Below are positions 6,366 through 14,312 of a stretch of DNA of 37,615 nt, in pieces. Source of the stretch: CALAED01 sp937891035. GTDB lineage: Bacteria; Actinomycetota; Actinomycetes; Streptosporangiales; Streptosporangiaceae. Location: the NCBI GenBank assembly GCA_035642125.1, contig DASQSZ010000486.1:1-37615 (forward strand). Reading direction: 5' to 3'. The notes under the pieces are model-generated. The model worked only from the letters and a program-made list of their open reading frames with translations. It had not been told where the DNA came from and did no database searches. How positions within the stretch are numbered: position 1 is the stretch's first letter; each line of letters begins with the position of its first letter. A program made the translations under genes and the position numbers.

Positions 6366-7709
6366 GTGAGCGGAGACCTTCGTACGGCCGTCCGGCGGGC
6401 GCTTCCCGCGGCGCGGGCCGATCTCAAAGCACTGATCGAGATCCCATCGGTGAGCGCCGACCCGGGCGCGACCGCGGAGGTGAGCCGGTCCGCGGCCGCC
6501 ACAGCCGAGTTGTTCCGCACGGTCGGCTCGCCCGAGGTCGACATCCTCGACGGCGTCGCGGGCGGGCGGCCCGCGGTGCTTGCCAGCTACCCGGCGCCGG
6601 CCGGGCGCCCGACGGTGTTGCTCTACGCCCACCACGACGTCCAGCCGACCGGCGATCCGGCGGCCTGGACGAGCCCGCCGTTCGCGCCGGTCGAGCGCGA
6701 CGGACGCCTGTACGGCCGGGGCAGCGCCGATGACAAGGCGGGGATCGTCGCGCATCTGACGGCGCTGCGGGCGCACGGCGGGCGGCCCCCGGTGGGGGTG
6801 ACGGTCTTCGTCGAGGGCGAAGAGGAGATCGGCTCGCCCACCCTCGATGCGTTCCTGGCGCGCTATGGCGACCGCTTGGCCGCCGACGTCATCGTGCTCG
6901 CCGACTCCGCCAACCACGAGATCGGCACGCCCACCCTCACGACGAGCCTGCGCGGCCTGGTCGACTGCGTGGTCGAGGTGCGCGCGCTCGAGCATTCGGT
7001 GCACTCGGGCATGTACGGCGGCCCGACCCCGGACGCGCTGACCGCGCTGTGCCGGCTGCTGGCGACGCTGCACGACGAGCGCGGCGACGTCGCCATCGCC
7101 GGGCTGGTCACCGCCGCACCCCCGGAGGTCGACTACGCAGCCGACCGCTTCCGCGCCGCGGCGTCCGTGCTTGACGGTGTCCAGCTCATCGGCACCGGCT
7201 CCATCACCGAGCGGCTGTGGACCAAGCCGGCGGTGACGGTGTTGGCGATCGACGCCGCCCGGGTGGCCGACGCGTCCAACACGCTCGCCGCCGCGGCGCG
7301 CGCCAAGGTAAGCCTGCGACTAGCGGCGGGCGACGAACCACAGCGGGCGATGCGGGCGCTGGCCGAGCACCTTCGCGCGCACGCGCCCTGGGGCGTCCAT
7401 GTGACGGTGACCGACGGCGAGACCGGCCGGCCGTACGGCGTGGACACCCACGGGCCCATGTTCGACGCGGCGCGGCGTGCCTATGCCGAGGCCTACGGCG
7501 CCAAGATGGTGGAGACCGGGATCGGCGGCTCGATCCCGTTCATCGCCGCCTTCGCCGACGCCTACCCGGACGCGGCGATCCTCGTCACCAGCGCGGGCGC
7601 CGACCCGGGCTGTCGCGCGCACGGCGCCGACGAGAGCCTGCACCTCGGCGACTTCGAACGCGCGTGCCTCGCCGAGGCGCTGCTGCTCGCCGAACTCGCG
7701 GGGGCCTAG
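6366..7709 (+). CDS. M20/M25/M40 family dipeptidase
   Basis: A 447-residue cytoplasmic zinc-dependent exopeptidase of the M20 dipeptidase group. The di-zinc ligands are visible in order: His in LLYAHHDVQPTGD, the bridging Asp in YGRGSADDKAG, catalytic Glu and ligand Glu in VEGEEEIGSP, Asp in IVLADSANHEIG, and the distal His in CRAHGADESLHLGD near the C-terminus. The dimerisation or lid domain sits between, with EHSVHSGMYGG. Length is normal for the family. The GTG at 6366 (MSGDLRTAV) has no Shine-Dalgarno sequence but an apparent -10 at leaderless distance. The precise substrate cannot be read from sequence; dipeptides are the usual one. It ends convergent to a small gene on the opposite strand. 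Confidence 0.9.
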   Translation: MSGDLRTAVRRALPAARADLKALIEIPSVSADPGATAEVSRSAAATAELFRTVGSPEVDILDGVAGGRPAVLASYPAPAGRPTVLLYAHHDVQPTGDPAAWTSPPFAPVERDGRLYGRGSADDKAGIVAHLTALRAHGGRPPVGVTVFVEGEEEIGSPTLDAFLARYGDRLAADVIVLADSANHEIGTPTLTTSLRGLVDCVVEVRALEHSVHSGMYGGPTPDALTALCRLLATLHDERGDVAIAGLVTAAPPEVDYAADRFRAAASVLDGVQLIGTGSITERLWTKPAVTVLAIDAARVADASNTLAAAARAKVSLRLAAGDEPQRAMRALAEHLRAHAPWGVHVTVTDGETGRPYGVDTHGPMFDAARRAYAEAYGAKMVETGIGGSIPFIAAFADAYPDAAILVTSAGADPGCRAHGADESLHLGDFERACLAEALLLAELAGA

Positions 7710-7749
7710 CGGGGCGGCCGGGCACCGGCGGCCGCCGCGTCAGTGCCGC

Positions 7750-7905
7750 TCAGCGCCGCGACGGCCGCGACGGCACGGGCGGCGCGGACACGTTCCGGAC
7801 CTGGCGCGTACGTCTACGCCGTGCCCGGCGCATTCGTCGCTCCTCATCCTCGGCGAGCACTTCTTCATGGGTGTCGATGAACAGGTCGACGAACAGGGGG
7901 TGCAT
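7750..7905 (-). CDS. Small 51-residue protein, acidic head and Arg-rich tail
   Basis: A short gene beginning MHPLFVDLFIDTHEEVL at 7905. It is preceded by GGGAGGG about 6 nt before the ATG, a strong ribosome site in this genome. The first half is hydrophobic then acidic (Glu/Asp cluster at about residues 13-22) and the second half is Arg-rich (RRMRRARRRRTRQ). GC is high at third codon positions, as in real genes here. The distribution suggests a charged helical small protein that could bind nucleic acid or membrane, but no known domain is recognised. I recall similar small actinobacterial proteins beginning MHPxFVxLFIDT, an impression I cannot verify here. It lies convergent to the peptidase gene and divergent from the lipoprotein gene. 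Confidence 0.6.
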   Translation of the reverse strand: MHPLFVDLFIDTHEEVLAEDEERRMRRARRRRTRQVRNVSAPPVPSRPSRR

Positions 7906-8102
7906 CCGTGCCCTCCCGGGCTCGGGCCGATCCGCTCGGCCGGTTCTTGCATCCTCGCGCTAGGTTTGTCACCCGCACATCCGTGAATATCCCTATTCGA
8001 CCCCTAAACCGGTGTCGAGAGGTATCTCCGAGAGGCCGGGTCGGTTGCACGCGGATCCGCCGGCGGTAGACGGCACTTCGCCGGGTCCACCATGATGCGT
8101 CC

Positions 8103-9401
8103 GTGATCGATGGCAGGGATGGGCGGACGGGAATCCGGCGCGCGATGTCGCTTGGCCTCGGCACCGCGCTCTGCGCGCTCTGCCTGTCGTGCGCGCGTCA
8201 GCCGACGAGCGTGGCGCCGCCGATCGCCCCGGCGGGCACGTCCGCGACGCCGGAAAGCGCGCCCCGCTCCGCACCGGTACCGAGCCCCTCGGCGCCGGTG
8301 GCATCGCTGACCGCCGCCGCGGGCCGGCCGCTGTGGACCCGGGACGGGCAGCCGGGCGATCGGGCGGTCACGGCCGGCGACGCCGTCATCGCGCTCGAGG
8401 CGACGACGACGCCGGCGGGGACGCGGTACCGGCTGGTCGTGCTGGCCGCGGCGAACGGAGCGATCCGGGCCACGCGGCGTCTCGAGGGCGGCGACGGCCG
8501 GACCCCGCCGCCGGGACCGCTGGCGGCGAAGGCGTATCGCCGCGCTCCCGTGGCCGCCTTGTCGCTGCCCGACCGGTCGGCGCCGTCCGCGACGATCGAA
8601 GAGGCCTACAGCCCGGCCGGACGCCGGGTGTGGCGATCGCCGCGCGCGGGCCTTCGGCTCTTCGGCGACGAGGGCCGGTACACCACCTCTGATGGCCATA
8701 CGAAGCCGGAGATCGCCGGCCCGCCCACCCCGATCCAGCATCTCCACAGCCTCACCGGCGCGGAGGTCGCCACCTTCGGCTCGGCGAACGGCGATCGGGT
8801 GACCTTCGTCCATGGCGGTGCGGCCGTCGTCACCCGCGGGCAGAGCTTCCGGGTCGCGGCCGTCACCGGAAACAAGCGCACCTTGTGGTCGTCGTCGCGG
8901 GCGGCGCCGGACGGCTACCCGAACCCGACGCCGGTCTCCGTGCTCGGCGGCCGGCTGCTGGTGCAGTGGTCCGACACGGCCGCGCACCACCTGCTCGCGC
9001 TGCACGACCTCGCCACCGGCGAGCGCATCTGGCAGAGCCGGAATCTGCCGGGTGCGGTGACCCAAGGGGCCGTCGTGGCGGACGCCGCCGGCGACATCGC
9101 GGTGATCGGCTCGGACGGCACCGGTCCCACCCTCGGCGTCAACGTCCGTACAGGAAAGATCGAGTGGAGCATCGCGAGCCGGCAAAACGTCCGCCCGGTG
9201 GCCGGCGCGCCCGGCCGCGTGTACGGGGCCAGCGGGGACACGGCGCTGGCCATCGACGCACGCACGGGCCGGATCACGACGCTCGGCACGCACGTGGAGA
9301 TCATTGGCACGGCCGGGGACGGCGTGCTCGTCGTGCGCGGCGCCACCAGCCCGGCGGCCGGACGGCTCTGGGCGCTCCGCCCGAGCGCCGCTGGGCCGTG
9401 A
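8103..9401 (+). CDS. Beta-propeller (PQQ-like repeat) putative lipoprotein
   Basis: A 432-residue exported protein. The N-terminus has a short basic segment, a hydrophobic stretch (about residues 16-29) and a Cys in CLSCARQ that could be lipidated, although the -3 position is not the usual Leu. A Pro/Ser/Ala linker leads to repeated blade-like segments such as PLWTRDGQPGDRAV, GERIWQSRNLPGAVTQGAVV and VRTGKIEWSIASRQNVRPVAG, with the Trp-containing pattern of PQQ-like or WD40-like propellers. No catalytic residues are evident, so it is probably a binding or scaffold protein on the outer face of the membrane. The GTG at 8103 is 6 nt after a CATGAT sequence and may be leaderless; an ATG at 8145 is an alternative. 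No function can be assigned. Confidence 0.7.
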   Translation: MIDGRDGRTGIRRAMSLGLGTALCALCLSCARQPTSVAPPIAPAGTSATPESAPRSAPVPSPSAPVASLTAAAGRPLWTRDGQPGDRAVTAGDAVIALEATTTPAGTRYRLVVLAAANGAIRATRRLEGGDGRTPPPGPLAAKAYRRAPVAALSLPDRSAPSATIEEAYSPAGRRVWRSPRAGLRLFGDEGRYTTSDGHTKPEIAGPPTPIQHLHSLTGAEVATFGSANGDRVTFVHGGAAVVTRGQSFRVAAVTGNKRTLWSSSRAAPDGYPNPTPVSVLGGRLLVQWSDTAAHHLLALHDLATGERIWQSRNLPGAVTQGAVVADAAGDIAVIGSDGTGPTLGVNVRTGKIEWSIASRQNVRPVAGAPGRVYGASGDTALAIDARTGRITTLGTHVEIIGTAGDGVLVVRGATSPAAGRLWALRPSAAGP

Positions 9402-9478
9402 CGGGTGTCGGCGTTACATCGAATCGCCCGCGACGGCCCCGTCAACGTGGTAAGAAAAGTGCACCGTACGCGGGTCGC

Positions 9479-9506
9479 GACGGGCTCGCCCCGGTGGAAG
9501 CCCGTC
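9479..9506 (+). terminator. Hairpin downstream of the propeller lipoprotein gene
   Basis: An 8-bp perfect stem (GACGGGCT, 9479-9486, with 9499-9506) and 12-nt loop, 78 nt after the lipoprotein stop. No U tract follows, so its role as a terminator is uncertain. Confidence 0.3.
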
Positions 9507-9565
9507 ACGCCCTCCCCGCATGTTCCTCTACCACCGAGAGTGCCCGTCCCCGGCGTCCCGCGATA

Positions 9566-9579
9566 GGGACTTTCGTCCT
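9566..9579 (+). promoter_or_regulatory. DevR/DosR-like box 1
   Basis: GGGACTTTCGTCCT matches 12 of 14 positions of the mycobacterial DosR core GGGACTWWAGTCCC. It lies 93 bases (start to start) upstream of a second such box ahead of the FMN-binding gene. The assignment rests on the match and the paired arrangement. Confidence 0.5.
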
Positions 9580-9658
9580 TACGACGCGGGCGTGGCGCGC
9601 CGCGTACCAGCGCAGGCATCGCCTCCACCGTGGCCGTCCGGCGCAAGTCCTCGAAGTA

Positions 9659-9672
9659 GGGACCTTCGTCCC
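9659..9672 (+). promoter_or_regulatory. DevR/DosR-like box 2
   Basis: GGGACCTTCGTCCC has perfect GGGAC/GTCCC arms and matches 12 of 14 positions of the DosR core. It ends 36 nt before the GTG at 9709, with a possible -10 (TTTATC, about 9688) between. DevR/DosR-type regulators activate genes under low oxygen, nitric oxide or redox stress. Confidence 0.6.
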
Positions 9673-9708
9673 TGCTTGGCCATCGGCTTTATCCGCGACG
9701 GTAGAGCG

Positions 9709-10299
9709 GTGAATGTCGATTCGGCAGGGCTCGAGGTCCTCTCCCCCCATGACTGCCTCGCCTTGGCGAGGACCATGCCGATCGGGCGGATCGTGTTCAC
9801 CGATCAGGCGCTGCCCGCGGTGCAGCCGGTCAACTTCCTCCTCGAGGACGGCTGCGTCATCATCCGCACCGGCGAAGGCACCAAGCTCGCCGCGGCGATC
9901 CGCGACACGATCGTGGCTTTCGAGATCGACGACTACGACGCGCGCACCGAGTCGGGCTGGTCGGTCACCCTCGTGGGCCGCGCGGAGTCGGTCGTCGACG
10001 TGGCCGAGTCCGCGCGACTGGCCCGGCTGCCGCTGCGGACCTGGGCGCCCGGCAACCGGGACCGCTTCGTCCGCATCAAACCCGAGTACATCAGCGGCCG
10101 CCGGATCCTCATCGAGGACGGGCCGAACGATGCCGAGCCCGATGGAGACGCCGCCGCCGAGGACACCCGGTTCGCCGTCGATCAAGGTCTAGGAGGGCGC
10201 CGCCCGCGACCGGTCAAGCCACGCCCGACAGCGCCGCACGCAGGTCGTGGGCGCGCGCGTCGGTCAGGCCGCCCTCCCGGAGCCGCTGATCGATCTTGA
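9709..10299 (+). CDS. Pyridoxamine 5'-phosphate oxidase-like FMN/F420-binding split-barrel protein
   Basis: A 196-residue protein of the PNPOx-like split beta-barrel family, whose small actinobacterial members bind FMN, F420 or heme. The domain begins with LSPHDCLALARTMPIGRIVF and continues with ALPAVQPVNFLLEDGCVIIRTGEGTKL, VAFEIDDYD, GWSVTLVGRAESV and LRTWAPGNRDRFVRIKPEYISGRRI, all family blocks. The GTG at 9709 is chosen because the frame further upstream is low-quality and spans two DevR-like operator boxes. The last 35 or so residues, after IEDGPNDAEPDGD, are basic and low-complexity and overlap the convergent kinase gene by 86 nt; they are probably a dispensable extension. The enzymatic substrate is not determinable. 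The boxes suggest hypoxia or redox control. Confidence 0.82.
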   Translation: MNVDSAGLEVLSPHDCLALARTMPIGRIVFTDQALPAVQPVNFLLEDGCVIIRTGEGTKLAAAIRDTIVAFEIDDYDARTESGWSVTLVGRAESVVDVAESARLARLPLRTWAPGNRDRFVRIKPEYISGRRILIEDGPNDAEPDGDAAAEDTRFAVDQGLGGRRPRPVKPRPTAPHAGRGRARRSGRPPGAADRS

Positions 10300-11527
10300 C
10301 GCGCAACTGGCCGACGCGACCGTCGAGGTCGGGGACTGACTCCCCGGCGCTCAGCCGATCCCGCAACGCCGAAATCAGGTTGTTGAAGTCGAGGGCGACG
10401 TCGGGCCGGATCTGTCCGGCGGCGGCGCCCTCATCGATGCTGCGTCGCATCTTGGCCAGAGCCTCGAGCGCGTCCGCGGTCGTCGTCACGGACGCCGAGG
10501 GGGTCACGGTCGGGACCGCCGGCGCCGCACCGGCGGCGGTGGGCGCCGAGGTGGCCGGCGCCGAGGTGGCCACGGGCGGATGATCCGCGCCCCTGGTCGC
10601 CATGACGACGACGACCGCGATGGCGAGCGCAGCGGCCCCGCCGACAGCGACGGCGAGCGACCGGCGCCGCAGCGGTTCGGGGGGATCGACCAGCACCGAG
10701 GTACGCGCCCGAGTTCGCGGCGCGCCCGGCCGGGCGGGCGGCGGCTCGAGGAGCGGGCCGCCGGGCGGCTCGGCGAGCGCGGCGGCGACCTCGGCCGAGG
10801 TGGGCCGGGCGGACGGATCGGCGGCGAGACAGCGCGCCCCGAGGCTGGCGACGCCGGCGAGCGTGTCCGGCGGGAACGGCGGCGGCGCCGTGCGCTCGTC
10901 GTCCTCCTCAAACGGGCGCCGCCCGGTCAGCGCCTCGAACAACACGACGCCGAGTGCGAACACATCGGCCGCCGCCGTCACCGGACCGTGCGTGAGCTGC
11001 TCGGGCGCGAGGTAGGCCGGAGTGCCGAAGGCCGGGCCCGTCTCGCCCCGTACCGCGACGCCGAAGTCGAGGACCTTCACCCCGCCGCCACCGGTGAGGA
11101 AGACGTTGGCCGGCTTGACGTCGCGATGGACCAGCCTCGCTTCGTGGGCCGCGGCCAAAGCCGCCGCGATCTGCCCGCACACGGCCGCCGCCTCGTCCCG
11201 CCCTAGCGGCCTGCGGCCCAACCGGTCGGCCAGCGTCTCGCCGACGAGCAACTCCATGACGATATAGGGTGTGCCGTGCTCTTCGCCGTAATCGTGCACG
11301 GTCACGACGTGGGGATGAGACAGCCCGGCCGCGGCTTGTGCCTCGGCGCGGAAACGGCGGCGGAACGCCTCGTCGGCCACCAGGGCACGGTCGATGAGCT
11401 TGACTGCGACCGGCCGGGCGAGGACCTCGTCTTCGCCGCGCCAGACCTCGGCCATGCCGCCGACGCCGATTCGCTCCGCCAGCCGATACCGTCCGGCGAG
11501 CCGGTCGCCTGCCCGCACCGACTCCAC
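10214..11527 (-). CDS. Membrane-anchored Ser/Thr protein kinase (PknB-like, Hanks type)
   Basis: A 437-residue eukaryotic-type kinase. The catalytic domain spans about residues 13-255: glycine loop IGVGGMAEVW, ATP Lys43 in VAVKL, HRDVKPANVFL (134-144), DFG (154-156), GTPAYLAPEQ in the activation segment and the DVFALGVVLFEALTG helix. A Pro-rich juxtamembrane linker leads to one transmembrane segment (about 290-311), then an extracellular Thr/Ala/Pro linker and a helical C-terminal region of about 95 residues (DALEALAKMRRSIDEG to the end). No PASTA repeats are present, so the external domain is not the usual muropeptide sensor. The GTG at 11527 gives MESVRAGDRLAGRYRLAERIG; the longer frame upstream is not protein-like. 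Substrates are unknown. Confidence 0.9.
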   Translation of the reverse strand: MESVRAGDRLAGRYRLAERIGVGGMAEVWRGEDEVLARPVAVKLIDRALVADEAFRRRFRAEAQAAAGLSHPHVVTVHDYGEEHGTPYIVMELLVGETLADRLGRRPLGRDEAAAVCGQIAAALAAAHEARLVHRDVKPANVFLTGGGGVKVLDFGVAVRGETGPAFGTPAYLAPEQLTHGPVTAAADVFALGVVLFEALTGRRPFEEDDERTAPPPFPPDTLAGVASLGARCLAADPSARPTSAEVAAALAEPPGGPLLEPPPARPGAPRTRARTSVLVDPPEPLRRRSLAVAVGGAAALAIAVVVVMATRGADHPPVATSAPATSAPTAAGAAPAVPTVTPSASVTTTADALEALAKMRRSIDEGAAAGQIRPDVALDFNNLISALRDRLSAGESVPDLDGRVGQLRVKIDQRLREGGLTDARAHDLRAALSGVA

Positions 11528-11531
11528 GGCG

Positions 11532-11648
11532 TCAATCTTCCCCGCCCGCGGCGGGAGATTCCGCTCGTTCGACGAGATTCGCGCGCGGCTCGGCGGCGGC
11601 CGCCCGGATCGGCAGCGGGTCGGCATCGCGCATGAGCACGTCAGCCAT
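11532..11648 (-). CDS. Possible small ORF just upstream of the kinase (38 aa)
   Basis: In a frame different from the kinase, codons with strongly GC-biased third positions run from about 11690 to a TGA at 11532, 4 nt before the kinase GTG. The stretch reads like real protein (LAELRQITEWMADVLMRDAD, then a segment ending ESPAAGGED). The first ATG is at 11648 and has only a weak ribosome site; a stop lies further upstream at about 11709. It could be a genuine small gene co-transcribed with the kinase or the tail of a decayed gene. No family is recognised. Confidence 0.25.
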   Translation of the reverse strand: MADVLMRDADPLPIRAAAAEPRANLVERAESPAAGGED

Positions 11649-11727
11649 CCACTCGGTGATCTGGCGCAGCTCGGCGAGACCGAATCCGGCCCCTCCCGGG
11701 GCTCACGGATCGCTCACCCTCCGGCTG

Positions 11728-12237
11728 CTAAGAGTCCTGGCCGCTGGAGCGGCGATCCCAGGCGGGCTCGATGAACCATAGCCAGGCGGCGAGCAGCGCC
11801 GCCCCCGCTCCGGTGCCGACGGCGAGAGCGCTGTTGAAAAGGTAGTCGACCACCATCGAGATGGCGGCCGTTATCGATACCGCGAGCGCCACCGTGCCGA
11901 GCAGGCCGTAGAGGTTGGACCGCCTGACGAGCGCCTCCTTGCGTCCTTGGCGGAACAGGATGCGGTGTTGCGCGACCGGTGCGATGAAGAACATCGACGC
12001 CAGCGCCGCGCCGACGATCGCGACGTAGAACAGCCAGCGTTCGGGCCCGGTGACCTTGGTGAAGCCCGGGGCGAACGGAACGGTCAGCAAGAAGGCGAAC
12101 AGGACTTGTACTCCGGTCACCGCGACGCGGAAGCCCTGCAGAAGTTCGATGAAGTTACGGGCCGCGCGCGCCGCCGGACTCTCGTCGTCGATGCCTACAC
12201 CGGCGTCATGGTCTCCAGGCTGCGGGCGATCCGTCAT
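11728..12237 (-). CDS. DUF6328 family membrane protein
   Basis: A 169-residue integral membrane protein with about four transmembrane helices (approximately residues 40-56, 67-89, 107-130 and 135-158). The N-terminal block ARNFIELLQGFRVAVTGVQVLFAFLLTVPF is the hallmark of the DUF6328 family as I know it, widespread in actinobacteria and of unknown function. An acidic soluble N-terminus precedes it. The ATG at 12237 has no strong Shine-Dalgarno sequence. It is on the same strand as the AlkB gene but 151 nt downstream of it, so a separate promoter is possible. Confidence 0.8.
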   Translation of the reverse strand: MTDRPQPGDHDAGVGIDDESPAARAARNFIELLQGFRVAVTGVQVLFAFLLTVPFAPGFTKVTGPERWLFYVAIVGAALASMFFIAPVAQHRILFRQGRKEALVRRSNLYGLLGTVALAVSITAAISMVVDYLFNSALAVGTGAGAALLAAWLWFIEPAWDRRSSGQDS

Positions 12238-12388
12238 CTGTCCGTAACCCCTTTTCTCGTTGGCGTCTCCTCCGCGTACCCGGCGGCCGAGCGGCTAACC
12301 GTCAGGAGGATCGGGGCGCCCGGCGACCGAGCGCGGTGATCGCGGCGGCCGAGATCGCTCGGATCGTCACCGGCCGGGCCGGCGGCGG

Positions 12389-13021
12389 TCAGCGAACGTT
12401 GAGGGGCCGGAACTGGATGCTGATCCGCGGGCCGACACCACGCGCGGTCTTAGGGATGGCATGTTCCCAGGTGCGCTGGCAGCTGCCGCCCATCACCAGC
12501 AGATCGCCGTGTCCGAGTTGGTGGCGCAGCGTCGGTCCACCGCCGCCGCGCGGCCGGAGCAGCAGCGCCCGCGGCGTCCCGATCGAGACGATGGCGACCA
12601 TGGTGTCTTCCTTCTTGCCGCGCCCGATGGTGTCGCCGTGCCAGGCGACGCTGTCCCCGCCGTCGCGGTACAGGCACAGCCCCACGGTGCGGAACGGCTC
12701 GCCGAGCTCGGCGCCGTAATGGGCATCGAGCGCCCGCCGGCACTCGTCGAGTACGGGGTCGGGCAGCGCCGTGCCCTCGTCGTAGAAGCAGACCAGCCGG
12801 GGCACGTCGACGACCCGGTCGTACATGCGCCGCCGCTCCGCGCGCCAGGGCACCGCCCGGACCAGCCGGTCGAACAGGGCGTCAGCGCCGGTGACCCAGC
12901 TCGGCCGGACGTCGACCCAGGCCCCGTGGGCGAGCGCCGTGCGCCGCACCGATGACCCGAGCGGCCCGAGACCGGTCTGCTCACCGGTGTCGAGCAGCGA
13001 GCCCTGGAACGGAGCCGTCAT
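12389..13021 (-). CDS. alkB: AlkB-family alpha-ketoglutarate-dependent dioxygenase
   Basis: A 210-residue Fe(II)/2-oxoglutarate dioxygenase of the AlkB family, which repairs alkylated bases (1-methyladenine, 3-methylcytosine) by oxidative demethylation. The iron triad is complete: His128 and Asp130 in VAWHGD and His187 in TWEHAIPK. The 2-oxoglutarate Arg residues are in RISIQFR (199, 205). A substrate-lid region LCLYRDGGDS precedes the first His. Length matches the family. The ATG at 13021 is preceded by TACGCT at leaderless distance and no Shine-Dalgarno sequence. It lies 66 nt downstream of the LigD-type polymerase on the same strand, putting two DNA-repair functions together. Confidence 0.9.
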   Translation of the reverse strand: MTAPFQGSLLDTGEQTGLGPLGSSVRRTALAHGAWVDVRPSWVTGADALFDRLVRAVPWRAERRRMYDRVVDVPRLVCFYDEGTALPDPVLDECRRALDAHYGAELGEPFRTVGLCLYRDGGDSVAWHGDTIGRGKKEDTMVAIVSIGTPRALLLRPRGGGGPTLRHQLGHGDLLVMGGSCQRTWEHAIPKTARGVGPRISIQFRPLNVR

Positions 13022-13027
13022 GCGCCC

Positions 13028-13033
13028 AGCGTA
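13028..13033 (-). promoter_or_regulatory. Candidate -10 element for leaderless alkB
   Basis: On the minus strand TACGCT ends 6 nt before the AlkB ATG, matching TANNNT. No -35 is recognisable. Confidence 0.35.
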
Positions 13034-13087
13034 CCTCGATGCTCAAACAGGCGTTCGACAGCCGAGGAGCGCCCTCGCACCGTCGCG

Positions 13088-14308
13088 CTACCCGCTGTCT
13101 TGATCGGGCCAGAGCACGTTCGCCCAGGGGTCGTAGTCGACCTCGAGCGGCTCCTGCGGCGGCCGCTCGGCCGCGGGCACATGCTGGAGGTTGACGCGGA
13201 TCCGGTACCAGATCGAACTGCGGCCGCGCATACCGTCCACCAAGATGTCGGCGGCGTGCAGGTGACGCGCGACGGACGGGTGCCTGGCCTGCCATCGCGC
13301 GAGCCCGGTCATGGCCTCTTCCTTGGTCTTGGCGCGAGCGATCTCGATGAGCGGCATCGTGGACCGGCGGCGCCCGGTGCCCTTGGGCGGCTTTTCGGCC
13401 GGGCCCAGCCGCCTGGCGAGATCGAGCAGGCCCTCAAGCGATCCCGCCGCGGCGTCGATGTCCCGCCACGGATCCCCGACCGCGGCGTACCGGTCGATGA
13501 CGGTCGCCAAGGTGTACTCCTCCGGCCGGCATTCCGGCACCTCCGCCCACGAGAGCGGGGTGGAGACCCGGGCGTCGTGGTTCGGCCGCACCGAGTAGGC
13601 CGAGGCGACCGTTTGGTCCTTCGCGTTCTGGTTGAAGTCAACGAAGACGCCCTGCCGTTCCTCCTTCCACCACTTGCTGGTGGCCAGGTCGGGGACGCGG
13701 TTCGCCACCTCGCGGGCGACGGTCTCGGCCGCGAGCCGTACGTCGCGAAACGACCAGCGCGGCTGGATGCGCGCGTAGACGTGAAAGCCGCGGGAGCCGG
13801 ACGTCTTGGGCCAGCCGGTCAGGCCGTGGTCGGCGAGCACCTCCTTGGCCACGAGCGCCACGTCGAGGATCTGTTTCCACCCGACGCCCGGCACCGGGTC
13901 CAGATCGATGCGCAGCTCGTCCGGATGATCGAGATCTTCGGCCTGGACCGGGTGCGGGTTGAGATCGACGCAGCCAAGGTTGACCACCCAGGCCAGTTGG
14001 GCCGCGTCCCGTACGACGACCTCGGCGGCCGAGCGGCCCGAGGCATAGTGCAGCTCGGCCACCTCGATCCATGCGGGCCGTCCCGTCGGCGCCCGCTTTT
14101 GGAAGAAGGCCTCCTCGTCGATGCCCTTCACGAAGCGCTTGAGGATCATCGGCCGACCGGCCACGCCGCGCAGCGCCCCCTCCGCGACGGCCACGTAGTA
14201 GCGCGCCAGATCAAGCTTGGTGTGGCCGCCGGCGGGGAAGATCATCTTATCCGGGTTGGTGATGGTCACCTCGCGGCCGGCGACCTCCAGGATCTGGGAC
14301 TTCGCCAT
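13088..14308 (-). CDS. ligD: Non-homologous end-joining DNA polymerase domain protein (LigD-type PolDom)
   Basis: A 406-residue archaeo-eukaryotic primase-type polymerase like the PolDom of LigD, which fills gaps and adds (ribo)nucleotides at DNA double-strand breaks. It contains LEVAGREVTITNPDKMIFP at the N-terminus, the metal-binding DxD in ELRIDLDPVPG (Asp135, Asp137), the SGSRGFHVYARI block and GVFVDFNQNAKDQTVASAYSVRP carrying the third catalytic Asp. There is no ligase or nuclease domain; a C-terminal region of about 100 residues (after EGLLDLARRL) extends beyond the minimal domain. Neither Ku nor an ATP-dependent ligase lies in the window. The ATG at 14308 follows the XRE-ImmA gene by 4 nt and is also preceded by a leaderless-type -10 (TACGGT), so it may be read both within an operon and alone. 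Confidence 0.92.
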   Translation of the reverse strand: MAKSQILEVAGREVTITNPDKMIFPAGGHTKLDLARYYVAVAEGALRGVAGRPMILKRFVKGIDEEAFFQKRAPTGRPAWIEVAELHYASGRSAAEVVVRDAAQLAWVVNLGCVDLNPHPVQAEDLDHPDELRIDLDPVPGVGWKQILDVALVAKEVLADHGLTGWPKTSGSRGFHVYARIQPRWSFRDVRLAAETVAREVANRVPDLATSKWWKEERQGVFVDFNQNAKDQTVASAYSVRPNHDARVSTPLSWAEVPECRPEEYTLATVIDRYAAVGDPWRDIDAAAGSLEGLLDLARRLGPAEKPPKGTGRRRSTMPLIEIARAKTKEEAMTGLARWQARHPSVARHLHAADILVDGMRGRSSIWYRIRVNLQHVPAAERPPQEPLEVDYDPWANVLWPDQDSG

Positions 14309-14312
14309 GCGA

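Noticed and set aside
10214..10299. C-terminal extension of the split-barrel protein as a real domain
   Set aside because: The overlapping segment is basic, repetitive and antisense to a well-supported kinase gene. It is probably read-through to the next stop, not a domain.
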